64,000 nucleotides of DNA from Lysinibacillus timonensis (GCF_900291985.1 NZ_LT985980.1:2696001-2760000), one strand, 5' to 3'; shown: positions 7,643 through 17,194, numbered from the stretch's first letter. Notes: generated by a model not told the origin, from the letters alone. Translations and numbers: made by a program.

Positions 7643-9534
7643 GTGTGCCCGGCATGGGCTACAACTTGGTGGTGAAAGTCCACTACAGGCTTGGCAGTAG
7701 GAACTGTTAGCTGATGGCAAGGGTGTCCACCGTGAGGTGGAATCTGAAGGAAGCCGGAGGCAAAATCCCGAACTGACGGACAGAAACTATATATAAGGCT
7801 GAATTGGAATGGACGAGTTTGCTAAACAAAACGAAGTCCAATACTGCACGAGTTCCATACAGTAAATATAGCAGTTACATGGGAGGAAGGTTGTAGCTCT
7901 TACCCGGGGAGGTCTTACAAGGGTTCCCGACAAGAGAGATGGAATATCTCACAGGAACAAGCTTACCAGTGATGGCAAGCTGAATTGTAAGAAGTCAGCA
8001 GAGGTCATAGTAGTTTCTCTGAAATGAAGGACTGAACAATAGCAATCTTGAAGAATTACGGAGGTGATGGCAGTGCAAAGACCGCAGAAAACATCGCAAG
8101 ATGGCTGTTTGCAAAGGGATAAGTTGGAAACTGAAGAGTATGCAAGAGTGTGTAGTCCTGCCGTTAAAGAAGTAGGTCAACAAGATGGTATCGATTTAAT
8201 TGATAAAGTAATTGATAGTAATAATCTTTTCAGAGCATGTAAGAAGGTTAAAGCCAACAAAGGTGCGCCTGGAATAGATGGAATGACAGTAGATGAACTT
8301 TTTGGTCATGTCAGTAAATACCTACCCCATCTTAAGAGAAAACTGAAAGATGGCTCATATAAGCCTCTTCCAGTCAAACGGGTTGAAATCCCGAAGGCGG
8401 ATGGTACAAAACGAAAATTAGGCATTCCATGTGTTAGAGACCGTATGGTCCAACAAGCAATATATCAAGTAATAGGTGGAATAATAGACCCGAAATTTTC
8501 CGATTCAAGTTTTGGTTTTCGACCAAATAGAAACCAACACCAAGCCATAAAGAAATCTATCAAATACTATGAACAAGGCTATAAAGTGGTAGTGGATTGT
8601 GATCTCAAAAGTTACTTTGACACCATTAACCATCAAAAGCTAATGGAATACCTCAAGGAATTCATTAAAGATAAAATTATATTAAAGCTAATTTGGAAAT
8701 TTCTTAAAAGCGGAATATTAGAGAATGGCTTTACCAAACCAACTGAATTCGGTGCGCCTCAAGGCGGTGTACTTTCACCAATTCTTAGTAATGATTATTT
8801 AAATCAGTTAGATATATAACTGGAGGAAAGAGGACATAAATTCGTTCGCTTTGCGGATGATTTTTGCATCTACGTTAAAAGTAAACGAGCTGGGGAACGT
8901 GTCCTTGATAGCATTACAAAGTTTTTGGAGAAGGAACTGAAGCTGACAGTGAATAAAACTAAAAGTAAGGTGGGGTCTCCGACCAAACTAAAATTTTTAG
9001 GTTTCTGTATCCACAGTACATCTAAAAGTACAGGATGTAGACCACACCACTCCGCGAAGAAAAGATTCAGAGATAAACTAAAATATAAAACTAGACGAAA
9101 TCGTACTGGTAAATTTGAGGATATCGTTAAAGAAATTAATCAAGTTACGGTTGGATGGATAAATTACTATGGCATTGGTTTGATGAAAATGTTCATTCAA
9201 GATATGAGAAAGTGGCTAAACCATCGGTTAAGGCAACTTATTTGGAAAAGGTGGAAGAAAGTCAAGACAAGGTACTATCAACTTAGGAGATTAGGTATCC
9301 AACACAATGAAGCCTGGAAAGTAGCGAATACCCGTAAGGGTTATTGGAGGATTTCAGGAAGTGAAACTCTACATAAAGCTATTAGAACAAAAACGCTCAT
9401 CAAATGGGGAATAAAGGACCTTAATTATTTGTATGAGCGTCGATACTTAAGTTATTGAACCGCCGTATACGGAACCGTACGTACGGTGGTGTGAGAGGTC
9501 GACTAGCCAATTAATGGCTAGTTTCCTACTCGAT
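7643..9534 (+). mobile_element. Group IIC (bacterial class C) intron with defective maturase
   Basis: A 1.9-kb group II intron. The 5' end GTGTGCCCGGCATGGG matches class C introns and follows a terminator T-tract. The structured 5' region (domain I-III) runs to about 8050, the reverse transcriptase lies in domain IV, and domain V is visible at about 9457-9492 (ACCGCCGTATACGG, GAAC-type loop, CCGTACGTACGGTGGT). Domain VI follows with stem ACTAGCCA/TGGCTAG and 3' end TCCTACTCGAT. The RNA may still be able to fold and splice, but its own maturase is interrupted. No second copy is in the window. Confidence 0.9.
8073..9458 (+). pseudogene. ltrA: Group II intron reverse transcriptase/maturase, interrupted by in-frame TAA
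   Basis: Class C intron-encoded protein (reverse transcriptase, thumb/maturase X domain, no endonuclease). GTG 8073 after GGAGGTG gives the family start MQRPQKTSQDGCLQ. The frame runs through KGAPGIDGM, SFGFRPNRNQHQA and GAPQGGVLSPILSN, then hits TAA at 8817-8819 (codon 249). The same frame continues without another stop to 9458 through FVRFADDF (catalytic box), FLGFCIHS and the maturase domain GWINYYG. Thus one nonsense codon separates the fingers from the catalytic aspartates. The N-terminal piece alone cannot polymerise DNA. The downstream part is not an independent gene. Confidence 0.9.
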
Positions 9535-9692
9535 TTTAATGCATTGGTGGTCAAGAGGATTTTTAAGGAACTCTCAAGAGTACATATGCAATCTTCTACC
9601 TAATAAGTCTATTGGCATTGTTATTAGAATTGCAAATAAAGGGTTTTATATCTCTTTTGTAACTGTTTTGAAAAAAATCTGTAGAGAGAAAT

Positions 9693-9711
9693 ATCTATTT
9701 TTAAAATAGAT
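9693..9711. promoter_or_regulatory. Perfect 19-bp palindrome upstream of M28 peptidase
   Basis: ATCTATTTTTAAAATAGAT has two 9-bp perfect arms around one T, 90 bp before the peptidase start. It could be a repressor site or a weak RNA hairpin. The AT-only core makes chance possible. The rest of 9535-9800 holds two related stretches with ATGCAATCT (about 9586 and 9756) but no gene. Confidence 0.35.
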
Positions 9712-9800
9712 GAATTTTTGAGTCATAACTCTATTAAAAATCTAATAAATACATATATGCAATCTATTACTAAAAAGAGATTTAATAGGGAGGAATTACA

Positions 9801-11192
9801 TTGATTAGAAAAGCAACATTATCCATTTTATTGGCAGCTAGTCTTTCCTTAGGGACAGTAGCTGTATCGGCAGCACCTGTCTCAACAGGAAATTCGCAAT
9901 CCGATCAGGCGTTTGATAACAAAATAGTAAAGAAAATTAAAGTTGAAAATATTTATGACCATATTGCTGAACTTTCAAAAGAACCTCGTGTTGCTGGAAC
10001 AGAGAGTGAATACAACGCTGTTCAATACATTAAAAATGAATTTGAGTCTTATGGCTATGAAACAGAACTACAAGAATTCGAAATTTATAGTTACACAGCA
10101 CCGACACTAATTGAATTAAATGTGGAAGGCGCAAGCTTTGACCCTAAACCATTGGACTTCACTTATGGTGTAAGTGGAAAAGTAACTGCTGAGCTTATTT
10201 ATGCTGGATTAGGGGAACCTAATGATTTTGAGGGGAAAGATGTAAAAGGAAAGGTTGTGCTAATTCAACGTGGTGAACTTAGCTTTACTGAAAAAGTTTT
10301 GAATGCAGCAAAGGCAGGGGCTGCTGCTGTTCTCCTTTATAACAATACAGACGGCGTCATCAACGGGACTTTAGGTGAACCGAACGAAGAGTATGTACCT
10401 GCTCTAGCCATTACACAAGATCAAGGTGACGCTTTAAAGGCGCGTTTAGATAAAGGAGAAACTGTAACAGTCTCTTTAAAAATTGAAGGAAGTAAGACAG
10501 ATGAGGCAATTTCACATAATGTAGTTGCAACGAAAGAAGCGACTCATAATCCAACAGATGAGTTAATCCTTGTAGGGGCACACCATGATTCAGTGGAAGG
10601 GGCACCTGGGGCTAATGACGATGCTTCTGGTACAGCAACCGTACTTGAGTTAGCACGAGTATTTGCAAAAACTCCAACAGATACAGATATTCAATTTATT
10701 ACGTTCGGGGCAGAAGAAAATGGTTTATTAGGATCCTATGAATATGTGAATCGAATGAGCCAGGAAGATTATGATCGTACAGTTGGAATGTTCCAAATGG
10801 ATATGGTTGGTAGTGAAGATGCTGGTGGGTTAATTATGTACACTGTAGATGGTGAGAAAAATATCGTAACAGATTTAGCGGCAGCGGCAAGCGCTCGTTT
10901 AGCTGAAACAGGAGAAGCGATTCCTTATGGAAAGGGAGATCGTAGTGATCATGTTCCATTTTATGAAATAGGACTTCCAGCTGCGTTGTTTATTCATGCC
11001 CCTGTTGAACCGTGGTACCATACACCTGAAGACACTTTAGATAAAATTAGTTTAGAAAAGTTAGAGGAAGTATCTACGATTATTGGTGCAGCAGTATACC
11101 AAGTAGCGCGACCTGATACGCCTGCTACAAAAAATGCAACTGTAGCTCCAAAAGAAGTGGATTATGAATTTGAGGATAGAGAGTTAGAGTAA
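9801..11192 (+). CDS. Secreted M28-family zinc aminopeptidase with PA domain (YwaD-like)
   Basis: A 463-aa exported aminopeptidase. The signal peptide runs to VSA-AP at about residue 25. A protease-associated domain lies at roughly 130-230 (GKVVLIQRGELSF), inserted before the M28 catalytic core. Core motifs: AHHDSVEGAPGANDDASG (zinc His and bridging Asp), FGAEENGLLGS (catalytic Glu, zinc Glu), MDMVG and WYHTPEDT (zinc His). The TTG at 9801 follows AGGGAGGA. It should release N-terminal residues from peptides outside the cell; the neighbouring amino-acid permease would fit uptake of the products. Confidence 0.87.
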   Translation: MIRKATLSILLAASLSLGTVAVSAAPVSTGNSQSDQAFDNKIVKKIKVENIYDHIAELSKEPRVAGTESEYNAVQYIKNEFESYGYETELQEFEIYSYTAPTLIELNVEGASFDPKPLDFTYGVSGKVTAELIYAGLGEPNDFEGKDVKGKVVLIQRGELSFTEKVLNAAKAGAAAVLLYNNTDGVINGTLGEPNEEYVPALAITQDQGDALKARLDKGETVTVSLKIEGSKTDEAISHNVVATKEATHNPTDELILVGAHHDSVEGAPGANDDASGTATVLELARVFAKTPTDTDIQFITFGAEENGLLGSYEYVNRMSQEDYDRTVGMFQMDMVGSEDAGGLIMYTVDGEKNIVTDLAAAASARLAETGEAIPYGKGDRSDHVPFYEIGLPAALFIHAPVEPWYHTPEDTLDKISLEKLEEVSTIIGAAVYQVARPDTPATKNATVAPKEVDYEFEDRELE

Positions 11193-11202
11193 TATGCTCG
11201 TT

Positions 11203-11226
11203 GCCCCTGCAGATTTCTGTCGGGGC
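11203..11226 (+). terminator. Terminator after M28 peptidase
   Basis: GCCCC/GGGGC stem extended inside by CAGA/TCTG, tail TTATATCTATTTTC is only moderately T-rich. Confidence 0.5.
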
Positions 11227-11359
11227 TTATATCTATTTTCAATCAAATAAAAATTGAAAAATGATTTTCCAAATTAAACCTTCCTAGCTCTAGTATTCAT
11301 AATGAATAAACTTCTTTCCAACGTTCATAATAAATAGGAACTTAGGGGAGGTAGTTTGG

Positions 11360-12730
11360 ATGGAGATACCTGCACGTGTTGGCGGGAAAAGTGAAAAAAA
11401 TGAAGAAGGTAAGTTGAAATGGTGGCAACTCTCCCTTATTGGTGTCGGTTGTACGATTGGAACAGGTTATTTTCTTGGTTCAGGTATTGGGATATTCAAA
11501 ACTGGCCCTTCCATCGTTATTGCCTTTATACTTGCCGGACTGACAGCGATGATCGTGTCTGAAGTATTAGGGAAAATGTTTGTTCAAGACCCGCAAAAAG
11601 GCTCGTTTCGATCGTATGCCAAAAAGGCTTATGGGCGTTGGGCTGGATTTAGTAGTGGTTGGGTGTATTGGTTTTCAGAAATGCTTATTTCTGGGAGTCA
11701 ATTAACCGCACTTTCTATTCTAACCCGTTTTTGGTTTCCCAATGTGCCACTTTGGATATTAGCTTCCATATACGCCATACTAGGTATTATTGTAGTCTTA
11801 GTTGGAACAAAAGGATTTGAACGTGTTGAAAACATCTTTGCAGTTATGAAAGTAGCTGCTATTTTTATGTTTATTATCTTAGCGATTCTTGTTCTATCTG
11901 GCTTTTTTGGCGGTAGTGTGAATGATTTTACTTTACCAACGACGCTCGATGACTTTTTTGCAAATGGTATCATGGGTTTGTGGACGGCCCTTATTTTTGG
12001 CTTTTATGCTTTTGGTGGTATTGAAATTATGGGTATTTTATCCATGAGACTTGAAAAGAAAAATGAAGTCATCAAATCAACCACTGTGATGTTAATTATA
12101 TTAACTTCCATCTATTTGATTTCTATTTTCTTAGCGACCGGATTTGCTGCATTTGATCAGTTCAATGCAGAAGAAAGTCCGTTTGTTATTGCCCTTGCGA
12201 ACTATAATTTAGCGTTCTTCCCACATATTTTTATTGCGGGGATTATTATAGCAGGGTTTTCGACAATGGCAGCTTCCCTTTTTGCGGTGACAAGTATGCT
12301 TGTGACAATGGCTGAAGACGGTGATGCGCCAAAGCTGTTTGCGAAAAAGGGAAAACTGAAAGTACCTCCATTTGCTTTAGCATTAACGATTTTTGTATTA
12401 GTTATTTCAATAGTTATATCTAGATTAGTACCCGATCAAGTCTATGAGTACATTACAACAGCTGCTGGATTAATGCTCATTTATAATTGGTTTTTCATTC
12501 TTGTTTCATTCCCAAAACTGATAAAAGCAACGAGGTTTGATCATATCAAGAGATTTTTTGCGATGTTTCTAATACTGCTTGCTGTCAGTGGTACGATTCT
12601 TGACGAAACAAACCGAATTGGCTTTTTTGTAAGTATCTTATTCATTGCATTGGTAATCATAGTCATATTGTTTATGAGAAAAGGCAAGAAAAAGAATAAA
12701 AGGAAAAATGAATTACCACGTGGCATATAG
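11360..12730 (+). CDS. APC-superfamily amino acid permease
   Basis: A 456-aa membrane transporter with about 12 hydrophobic segments. The first helix has the glycine-rich unwound motif GVGCTIGTGYFLGSG that binds the substrate amino group in APC transporters, and the second half shows GFYAFGGIEIMG, as in the AAT group. It likely takes up amino acids with protons; substrate unknown. The start follows GGGGAGG. The C-terminus is a short basic tail (KGKKKNKRKNE). Convergent with the LysE-type gene, with no clear terminator in the 23-bp gap. Confidence 0.85.
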   Translation: MEIPARVGGKSEKNEEGKLKWWQLSLIGVGCTIGTGYFLGSGIGIFKTGPSIVIAFILAGLTAMIVSEVLGKMFVQDPQKGSFRSYAKKAYGRWAGFSSGWVYWFSEMLISGSQLTALSILTRFWFPNVPLWILASIYAILGIIVVLVGTKGFERVENIFAVMKVAAIFMFIILAILVLSGFFGGSVNDFTLPTTLDDFFANGIMGLWTALIFGFYAFGGIEIMGILSMRLEKKNEVIKSTTVMLIILTSIYLISIFLATGFAAFDQFNAEESPFVIALANYNLAFFPHIFIAGIIIAGFSTMAASLFAVTSMLVTMAEDGDAPKLFAKKGKLKVPPFALALTIFVLVISIVISRLVPDQVYEYITTAAGLMLIYNWFFILVSFPKLIKATRFDHIKRFFAMFLILLAVSGTILDETNRIGFFVSILFIALVIIVILFMRKGKKKNKRKNELPRGI

Positions 12731-12753
12731 CTTCAATGGTATTTACGGTTAAA

Positions 12754-13380
12754 TTAGAAAAATAATAATTTTACGGCTTGTACACCGAAATATAATCCAA
12801 ATCCTATTAGAGATAGTCCTGATATGATGGAAATCAAACCGAGGACTTTCGCTTTAAGTAGTCGTTTAAAGCTGCTTGCAATAAGTGCCATCGTGATATC
12901 CCAAATAAATAGTCCGACAAAGATAGCAAAGCTATAGAAGATGACGTGATTCATATCATATGTTGAAACGGTTTCAACAAGTACGGAACCAAATATACCT
13001 AGCCAGAACAGAATTGATAATGGGTTTGTGATGGACAGTAAAAAACCATAAAGGAACGACTTCTTTAATGTTCTACCTTTCACATATTTCAATTCGACTT
13101 CTTTTTTGGCACTCAATATACTATCGACGCCGGTATAGATTAATACAAAACAACCAAATGACCATAATAATGTTTGCATAAACGGTGTCTCAAGAAATTG
13201 AGAAACGCCCAAATAGACAATCAGCATGTAAAAGGCATCGGCTAACATCGCACCTAAACCGACTAACCAGGCATGGAAAAAGCCGCCATATATCCCTTTT
13301 GTTAATTGTGCGGCATTTACTGGCCCGATTGGAGCAGCCAGTGATATTCCTAGAAAAACGTATCCAAAGAAAACATTCAT
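12754..13380 (-). CDS. LysE/RhtB-family exporter
   Basis: A 208-aa protein with six membrane helices. The N-terminal motif GISLAAPIGPVNAAQLTKGI is the LysE-family signature (the GPxN/P turn), followed by GLGAMLADAFYM. Family members export amino acids or related small molecules. AAAGGAG precedes the start on the minus strand. The substrate cannot be told from sequence. Confidence 0.85.
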   Translation of the reverse strand: MNVFFGYVFLGISLAAPIGPVNAAQLTKGIYGGFFHAWLVGLGAMLADAFYMLIVYLGVSQFLETPFMQTLLWSFGCFVLIYTGVDSILSAKKEVELKYVKGRTLKKSFLYGFLLSITNPLSILFWLGIFGSVLVETVSTYDMNHVIFYSFAIFVGLFIWDITMALIASSFKRLLKAKVLGLISIISGLSLIGFGLYFGVQAVKLLFF

Positions 13381-13495
13381 TTTTAGACTCCTTTAGAAAT
13401 AGAAAAAATGGTTAATACCATCCTATTCATTGCGGAGCCATTGTAGGACAAATTATCAAATAACGAATTAGTATAAAATGTAAGGAGTAGAACCA

Positions 13496-13831
13496 ATGCC
13501 TGTTTTTATGTATCAAACCTTCGAAATTAAACAAGAAAAGTTTAAAGAGGCAATTGAAAATTTACAGGAGATAAAAAAATATCGGAATGAGCAATATGAT
13601 CATTCTGTTGAAGTGTTTATTCCGATTACTGGTCATGATTATACGTACGCAATCATGGCAACCTATGAGAGTTTGGCAGAAGTTGAAGTTCAAAATAGAA
13701 AAATGTATGACGATGAACAATATTTAAAATTAATTGGAGACTTTTTCTTGGATCATGTCGTTCAGGGAACGATGAATACACAAATTTATCGAGGAATAAA
13801 TAAAAAAATTGCAAGTAAAGAAGAGAAATAA
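13496..13831 (+). CDS. Hypothetical protein, possible alpha/beta-barrel (ABM/NIPSNAP-like) fold
   Basis: A 111-aa soluble protein behind AAGGAG. The order strand (MYQTFEIK), helix (EKFKEAIENLQEIKKY), strand, strand, helix, strand resembles the ferredoxin-like dimeric alpha/beta barrel seen in ABM or NIPSNAP proteins. No catalytic motif is recognised. It is a single-gene unit with a strong terminator. Confidence 0.5.
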   Translation: MPVFMYQTFEIKQEKFKEAIENLQEIKKYRNEQYDHSVEVFIPITGHDYTYAIMATYESLAEVEVQNRKMYDDEQYLKLIGDFFLDHVVQGTMNTQIYRGINKKIASKEEK

Positions 13832-13878
13832 GGTGGCGATTGTAATAGTTGGATGCTTGCGTATGGGAGTGGAATGAA

Positions 13879-13912
13879 AATGTGATGGTGTTATGATCAT
13901 CACATTTTTTTA
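13879..13912 (+). terminator. Terminator after the barrel-like hypothetical gene
   Basis: Perfect 9-bp stem AATGTGATG/CATCACATT with a seven-T tail. Confidence 0.85.
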
Positions 13913-14064
13913 TTCCCTTTTTTTAACAAAACTCTAGAATTGTAATACTTTTCATTAGTATAAGTGGTGATTAACAGGAATATAGTATTCTGTTGGCGAA
14001 CTTGTAATGTGAATAATTCTATTATTGTACGATTTATTATTAAGGAAACGGTGGGGTGTGGGAT

Positions 14065-14760
14065 ATGGGTAAGTATACGATTACAGAATTAATAAACAAC
14101 ACACAGCAGGTGGACCGGGAGCAAGGCTTTTTTGAGCTAGAGACACCACGTATGTTAGAGGTCAATTTAAATGGAATGGTCTGGGCGAAAGCTGGTTCAA
14201 TGATTGCGTATAATGGAAATATTAAGTTTGAGCGTGAAGGAATTTTTGAACATGGGCTAGGTTCAATGTTTAAAAAGGCATTAACGGGTGAAGGTACATC
14301 ATTGATGAAAGCAACGGGGCAAGGAAAATTGTATCTTGCTGATAGTGGAAAAAAGGTAATGATTCTTCAATTACAAAATGAGGCCATTTATGTTAATGGG
14401 AATGACTTACTTGCGTTCACACCCTCAATTCAACACGATATTAAAATGATGAGAAAAGTTGCGGGTATGTTGTCTGGCGGTTTGTTTAATGTGCGTTGTG
14501 AGGGTACAGGATTAGTGGCAATCACTGCTCATTATGAAGCACTCACATTACGCGTTTCACCAGGCAACCCAGTTATTACGGATCCGAATGCGACAATTGC
14601 TTGGTCTGGTAATCTTCAACCACAATTCCAAACTGACGTCTCATTAAAAACGTTTATTGGGCGAGGAAGTGGCGAATCGTTGCAAATGAGGTTTGAAGGA
14701 GACGGTTTTGTGATTGTTCAACCATATGAAGAAGTGTACATGCAGACAGAGAGTAAATGA
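14065..14760 (+). CDS. AIM24 family protein
   Basis: A 231-aa beta-rich protein. Family hallmarks include MLEVNLNGMVWAKAGSMIAY near the N-terminus, FEHGLGSMFKKALTGEG, and ITAHYEALTLRV with NPVITDPNATIAWSG later. The bacterial AIM24 family (relatives of mitochondrial AIM24) has a beta-helical fold and no firmly known role. ATG 14065 lies behind GGTGGGG; the in-frame GTG at 14056 would use three codons of the ribosome-site region. Confidence 0.85.
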   Translation: MGKYTITELINNTQQVDREQGFFELETPRMLEVNLNGMVWAKAGSMIAYNGNIKFEREGIFEHGLGSMFKKALTGEGTSLMKATGQGKLYLADSGKKVMILQLQNEAIYVNGNDLLAFTPSIQHDIKMMRKVAGMLSGGLFNVRCEGTGLVAITAHYEALTLRVSPGNPVITDPNATIAWSGNLQPQFQTDVSLKTFIGRGSGESLQMRFEGDGFVIVQPYEEVYMQTESK

Positions 14761-14784
14761 ACTGAGAATTCATAATAGACAGAA

Positions 14785-14816
14785 GGGCATTAATCTATTT
14801 GATTAACGCCCTTTTT
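14785..14816 (+). terminator. Terminator after AIM24 gene
   Basis: 11-bp stem GGGCATTAATC/GATTAACGCCC with one mismatch and tail TTTTTG. Confidence 0.8.
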
Positions 14817-14860
14817 GTTCATGAGTTGTGATTTGGCTTTGCATAAAGTTTTTATGCAGA

Positions 14861-15115
14861 TTAATTCAATCTCTGCTCATCGTATGCTTTTAAATAGGCA
14901 TCCAATTTCGATTGGCTCTTTCGAAGGGCTAGATAGGCTACGACAAATTTTTTGTATTTGTTATAGCACTTATGACATCTGAGTCCAATGAATTTTCCTT
15001 GTTCATTATGCAACTTATATCTGGCCTCTTTGAGTGGTTTATTGCAATTTTTGCAACGTGTTATATCTACAATATTACTAACCTCTGGCAACTTTTGTTT
15101 GCTCCATTTAAACAT
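14861..15115 (-). CDS. Small zinc-ribbon-like hypothetical protein
   Basis: About 84 aa. Two CxxC pairs (RCKNCN and RCHKCY) about 28 residues apart form a likely zinc ribbon, followed by a basic helical tail. ATG 15115 is used; a TTG two codons upstream (15121) is closer to the AGGGG site and is also possible. Such proteins often bind nucleic acid, but no family is recognised. Confidence 0.55.
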   Translation of the reverse strand: MFKWSKQKLPEVSNIVDITRCKNCNKPLKEARYKLHNEQGKFIGLRCHKCYNKYKKFVVAYLALRKSQSKLDAYLKAYDEQRLN

Positions 15116-15369
15116 TTTCAAATACACCCCTAATGTTTTATAGTAAGAAACTTATCAATTCGCCTTTGGATTTCTATTATTTCTCCCATTCTTTCTATAC
15201 CCTATTATTCAAGTATGAAAACATATATTTGTTTTTTTATTAAAATTTTAAAGATAGAATAAATAGATTTTTACTTAAGCGATATAATCTTTAGTCTGAT
15301 ACAATAACAATAAATTTAAATTGAGATAGTATATGAGAGAATGATGATGCCTATAAAGGAGGATTTACA

Positions 15370-15714
15370 TTGACTATTAAAACGATTACACCAGAAGGTT
15401 TAGTTCAAAAAATGAATGATCAAGAAAAGATTGTGTTATTGGATGTACGAGCTGAGGAAAAATATAACGACTATCATATTGAGGATTCGAGTATAGAGAA
15501 TGTAAACATTGATAAAGCCACTATTTTTAACTTAGAAGAGAGTGAAGAAGGTAGCATTAGCATGTTGCCGAAGGACAAAGAAATTGTTGTGACTTGTACA
15601 ACCGGAAATTCAGCGACAAAATGTGCTAACATCCTTTCTAACCGAAATTATGACGTTATTGTTTTAGAGGGCGGTATTACGGCTTGGAAGGAATATTTAA
15701 AAACTAGAGGTTGA
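15370..15714 (+). CDS. Rhodanese-domain protein
   Basis: A 114-aa single rhodanese domain. Motifs: VLLDVRAEEKYNDYHIEDS (CH2A-like), then the active-site loop VVTCTTGNSATKCA carrying the catalytic Cys, and VLEGGITAWKEYL at the end. It would carry sulfane sulfur for persulfide transfer in the cytosol. The TTG start at 15370 follows AAAGGAGG. It stands alone, without sulfurtransferase partner genes nearby. Confidence 0.85.
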   Translation: MTIKTITPEGLVQKMNDQEKIVLLDVRAEEKYNDYHIEDSSIENVNIDKATIFNLEESEEGSISMLPKDKEIVVTCTTGNSATKCANILSNRNYDVIVLEGGITAWKEYLKTRG

Positions 15715-15837
15715 ATTTTGAAAACGAAAGGGTAAGCCTACATCACAAGGTTACAACTCCTATGGGATATGGTTGGGGTTATAAGTACACCTTTCTCACA
15801 TATACATGAACTGTATATGAATAGAGGGAGGTTCTTC

Positions 15838-16269
15838 ATGCAATATTACTATGGAAACCAGATGCCATTGCGTGTACTTGATGAGGCTGAGTTTTGGAAG
15901 CACCAAGAGGAGGAACATACAGTTGTTATAAGAGAATTGGTACCTAATCTCGAACAAAAGTATGTAGATGCATTAAAAGAATGGGAAAAAGCTTTTGCCA
16001 ACACACATCAACAAGTCGTAAGGTTCATTGAAACGGTTAACCGTTCCCAAGGGAAGGTTTCTCAAAGGCTTTTTCAAGATATTTTACAGCTTACTTCTTA
16101 TTGTTTACAACAAAGCAATCAATTTATAGAATTTTGTCGCGCATTAATTAGTGATAGCGAACCAATTAACACCAATCCGACTGCTAAAGTAGTCATGAAT
16201 CATATTATCGTTGAGTCAGAGTATTTCATTGGTGTTGCGCAAACGATTTTATATCAGCAACAAGGATAA
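15838..16269 (+). CDS. DUF2935-like helical protein (short form)
   Basis: A 143-aa helical protein starting MQYYYGNQMPLRVLDEAEFW. The segment DEAEFWKHQEEEHTVVIREL and the later VESEYFIGVAQ resemble the helices of the two-repeat DUF2935 protein at 5665, with His/Glu in ferritin-like positions. ATG 15838 follows AGGGAGG; the upstream in-frame extension from 15769 has no good site. Function unknown. Confidence 0.65.
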   Translation: MQYYYGNQMPLRVLDEAEFWKHQEEEHTVVIRELVPNLEQKYVDALKEWEKAFANTHQQVVRFIETVNRSQGKVSQRLFQDILQLTSYCLQQSNQFIEFCRALISDSEPINTNPTAKVVMNHIIVESEYFIGVAQTILYQQQG

Positions 16270-16275
16270 TATGGA

Positions 16276-16312
16276 AAGGGCATTCATCCAATTAGGAAGG
16301 ATGTCCTTTTTT
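16276..16312 (+). terminator. Terminator after short DUF2935-like gene
   Basis: 10-bp stem AAGGGCATTC/GGATGTCCTT with two G-U pairs, six-T tail. Confidence 0.75.
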
Positions 16313-16357
16313 GTAATTCAAGAGTTATGGTATATTACTTTCATTTTTCCCTAAAAT

Positions 16358-16391
16358 AAAAAGACAAAACCAACTGAATGTGGATTTTGTC
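16358..16391 (-). terminator. Terminator of the SRP RNA gene
   Basis: GACAAAACCA/TGGATTTTGTC hairpin at 16363-16391. Read on the minus strand it is followed by TTTTTATTTTAG, so it ends the SRP RNA. Confidence 0.75.
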
Positions 16392-16419
16392 TCAATTTTT
16401 TATTCGTTATGTATGTTAA

Positions 16420-16688
16420 GCCATGCACCTACTTTGACAGCCGAACATAAGTGTTACTCTTGTCGACAGCTCGGGTCAGGCTACCCCGCGGCACATGGAT
16501 GAAACCACTTAATGCTGCTTCCTTCCGGATCTGACATGGTTCATGGGTATCCATTGCGCAGGACCCAACCGTCAACACTACGTGCAAAAGGCAAACCCTA
16601 CAATACGGACAGCCTAGGATGGGACTTCATTCTCGCTAGAGCGGATTGCGAGTTACAGGGCACCGCTACCTCCCCAACTAGCACGACT
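16420..16688 (-). ncRNA. ffs: Signal recognition particle RNA (scRNA, large Bacillus type)
   Basis: On the minus strand the sequence GGGGAGGTAGCGGTGCCCTG followed by TAACTCGCAATCCGCT is the conserved Alu-domain 5' part. The S-domain hairpin is also intact: CATGTCAGATCCGGAAGGAA, then GCAGCATTAAGTG, with the GGAA tetraloop and the asymmetric loop that bind Ffh. The length of about 269 nt equals Bacillus scRNA. The RNA acts with Ffh in co-translational targeting to the membrane. In B. subtilis this gene lies beside dnaX; here it is between a DUF2935 gene and a cold-shock gene. Ends are approximate. Confidence 0.95.
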
Positions 16689-16861
16689 TAACTATTATTA
16701 TGATATAATATTTTTATGATTATTTCAATGGATTTTTGATATTTGAAATTGGGAATTTCTTGTTTGTTTAAATATAGAAGTGATACCGATTATCTGCTAT
16801 TTGGATTAGGGCATAAAAAACCTCTTATGACTCACAATAAATGTGAGGGAGGTGAGCGAGC

Positions 16862-17017
16862 ATGGGTAGCAATAAACATAAGAACAATAAAACACAAGAT
16901 CGTAAAAAACAACAAAATCAAAATCAAAATGCGAATAGACCACGTGCAAATAGAGAAGAGTTCGCTGAGGACGTAAATTTCAAAGAAAACCGTAACCAAA
17001 ATAACGATAATTGTTAA
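16862..17017 (+). CDS. Small hydrophilic Asn/Gln/Lys-rich protein
   Basis: A 51-codon ORF with an excellent site (GAGGTG, 6 bp before ATG). The product is extremely hydrophilic: MGSNKHKNNKTQDRKKQQNQ at the start, then Arg/Glu-rich, ending in Cys. Composition recalls minor small acid-soluble spore proteins, but I cannot name a family. A CTCACA/TGTGAG hairpin lies just ahead of the ribosome site and could modulate translation. Confidence 0.55.
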   Translation: MGSNKHKNNKTQDRKKQQNQNQNANRPRANREEFAEDVNFKENRNQNNDNC

Positions 17018-17124
17018 TAGGTTTTACAATTAAAAAGAAAGTATGTATAGAGTGATTTTTAATCGTCGGTTTAAAATTTAACGAATTTGTAATATTGTTA
17101 TTGAATAATTTAACGACCTTAGAC

Positions 17125-17194
17125 CGAACCCTAATAGAGATCACTTTAAGCAAAGTGTCTATATTGGGGGTTTTTCTAATACGAAATATATTAG
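17125..17194 (+). other. Structured 5' leader of the cold-shock gene
   Basis: A long hairpin around CACTTT-AAGC-AAAGTG, extended outward by CCC/GGG pairing with bulges, is followed by GGTTTTTCT, and then a second hairpin CTAATA/TATTAG just ahead of the ribosome site. Csp genes are known for long structured leaders that sense temperature. Terminator-like attenuation is an alternative. Confidence 0.4.

Noticed and set aside
8925-9458. Separate 177-aa maturase gene
   Set aside because: It is in the same frame as the upstream part and belongs to one gene split by a single TAA; the TTG start is internal.
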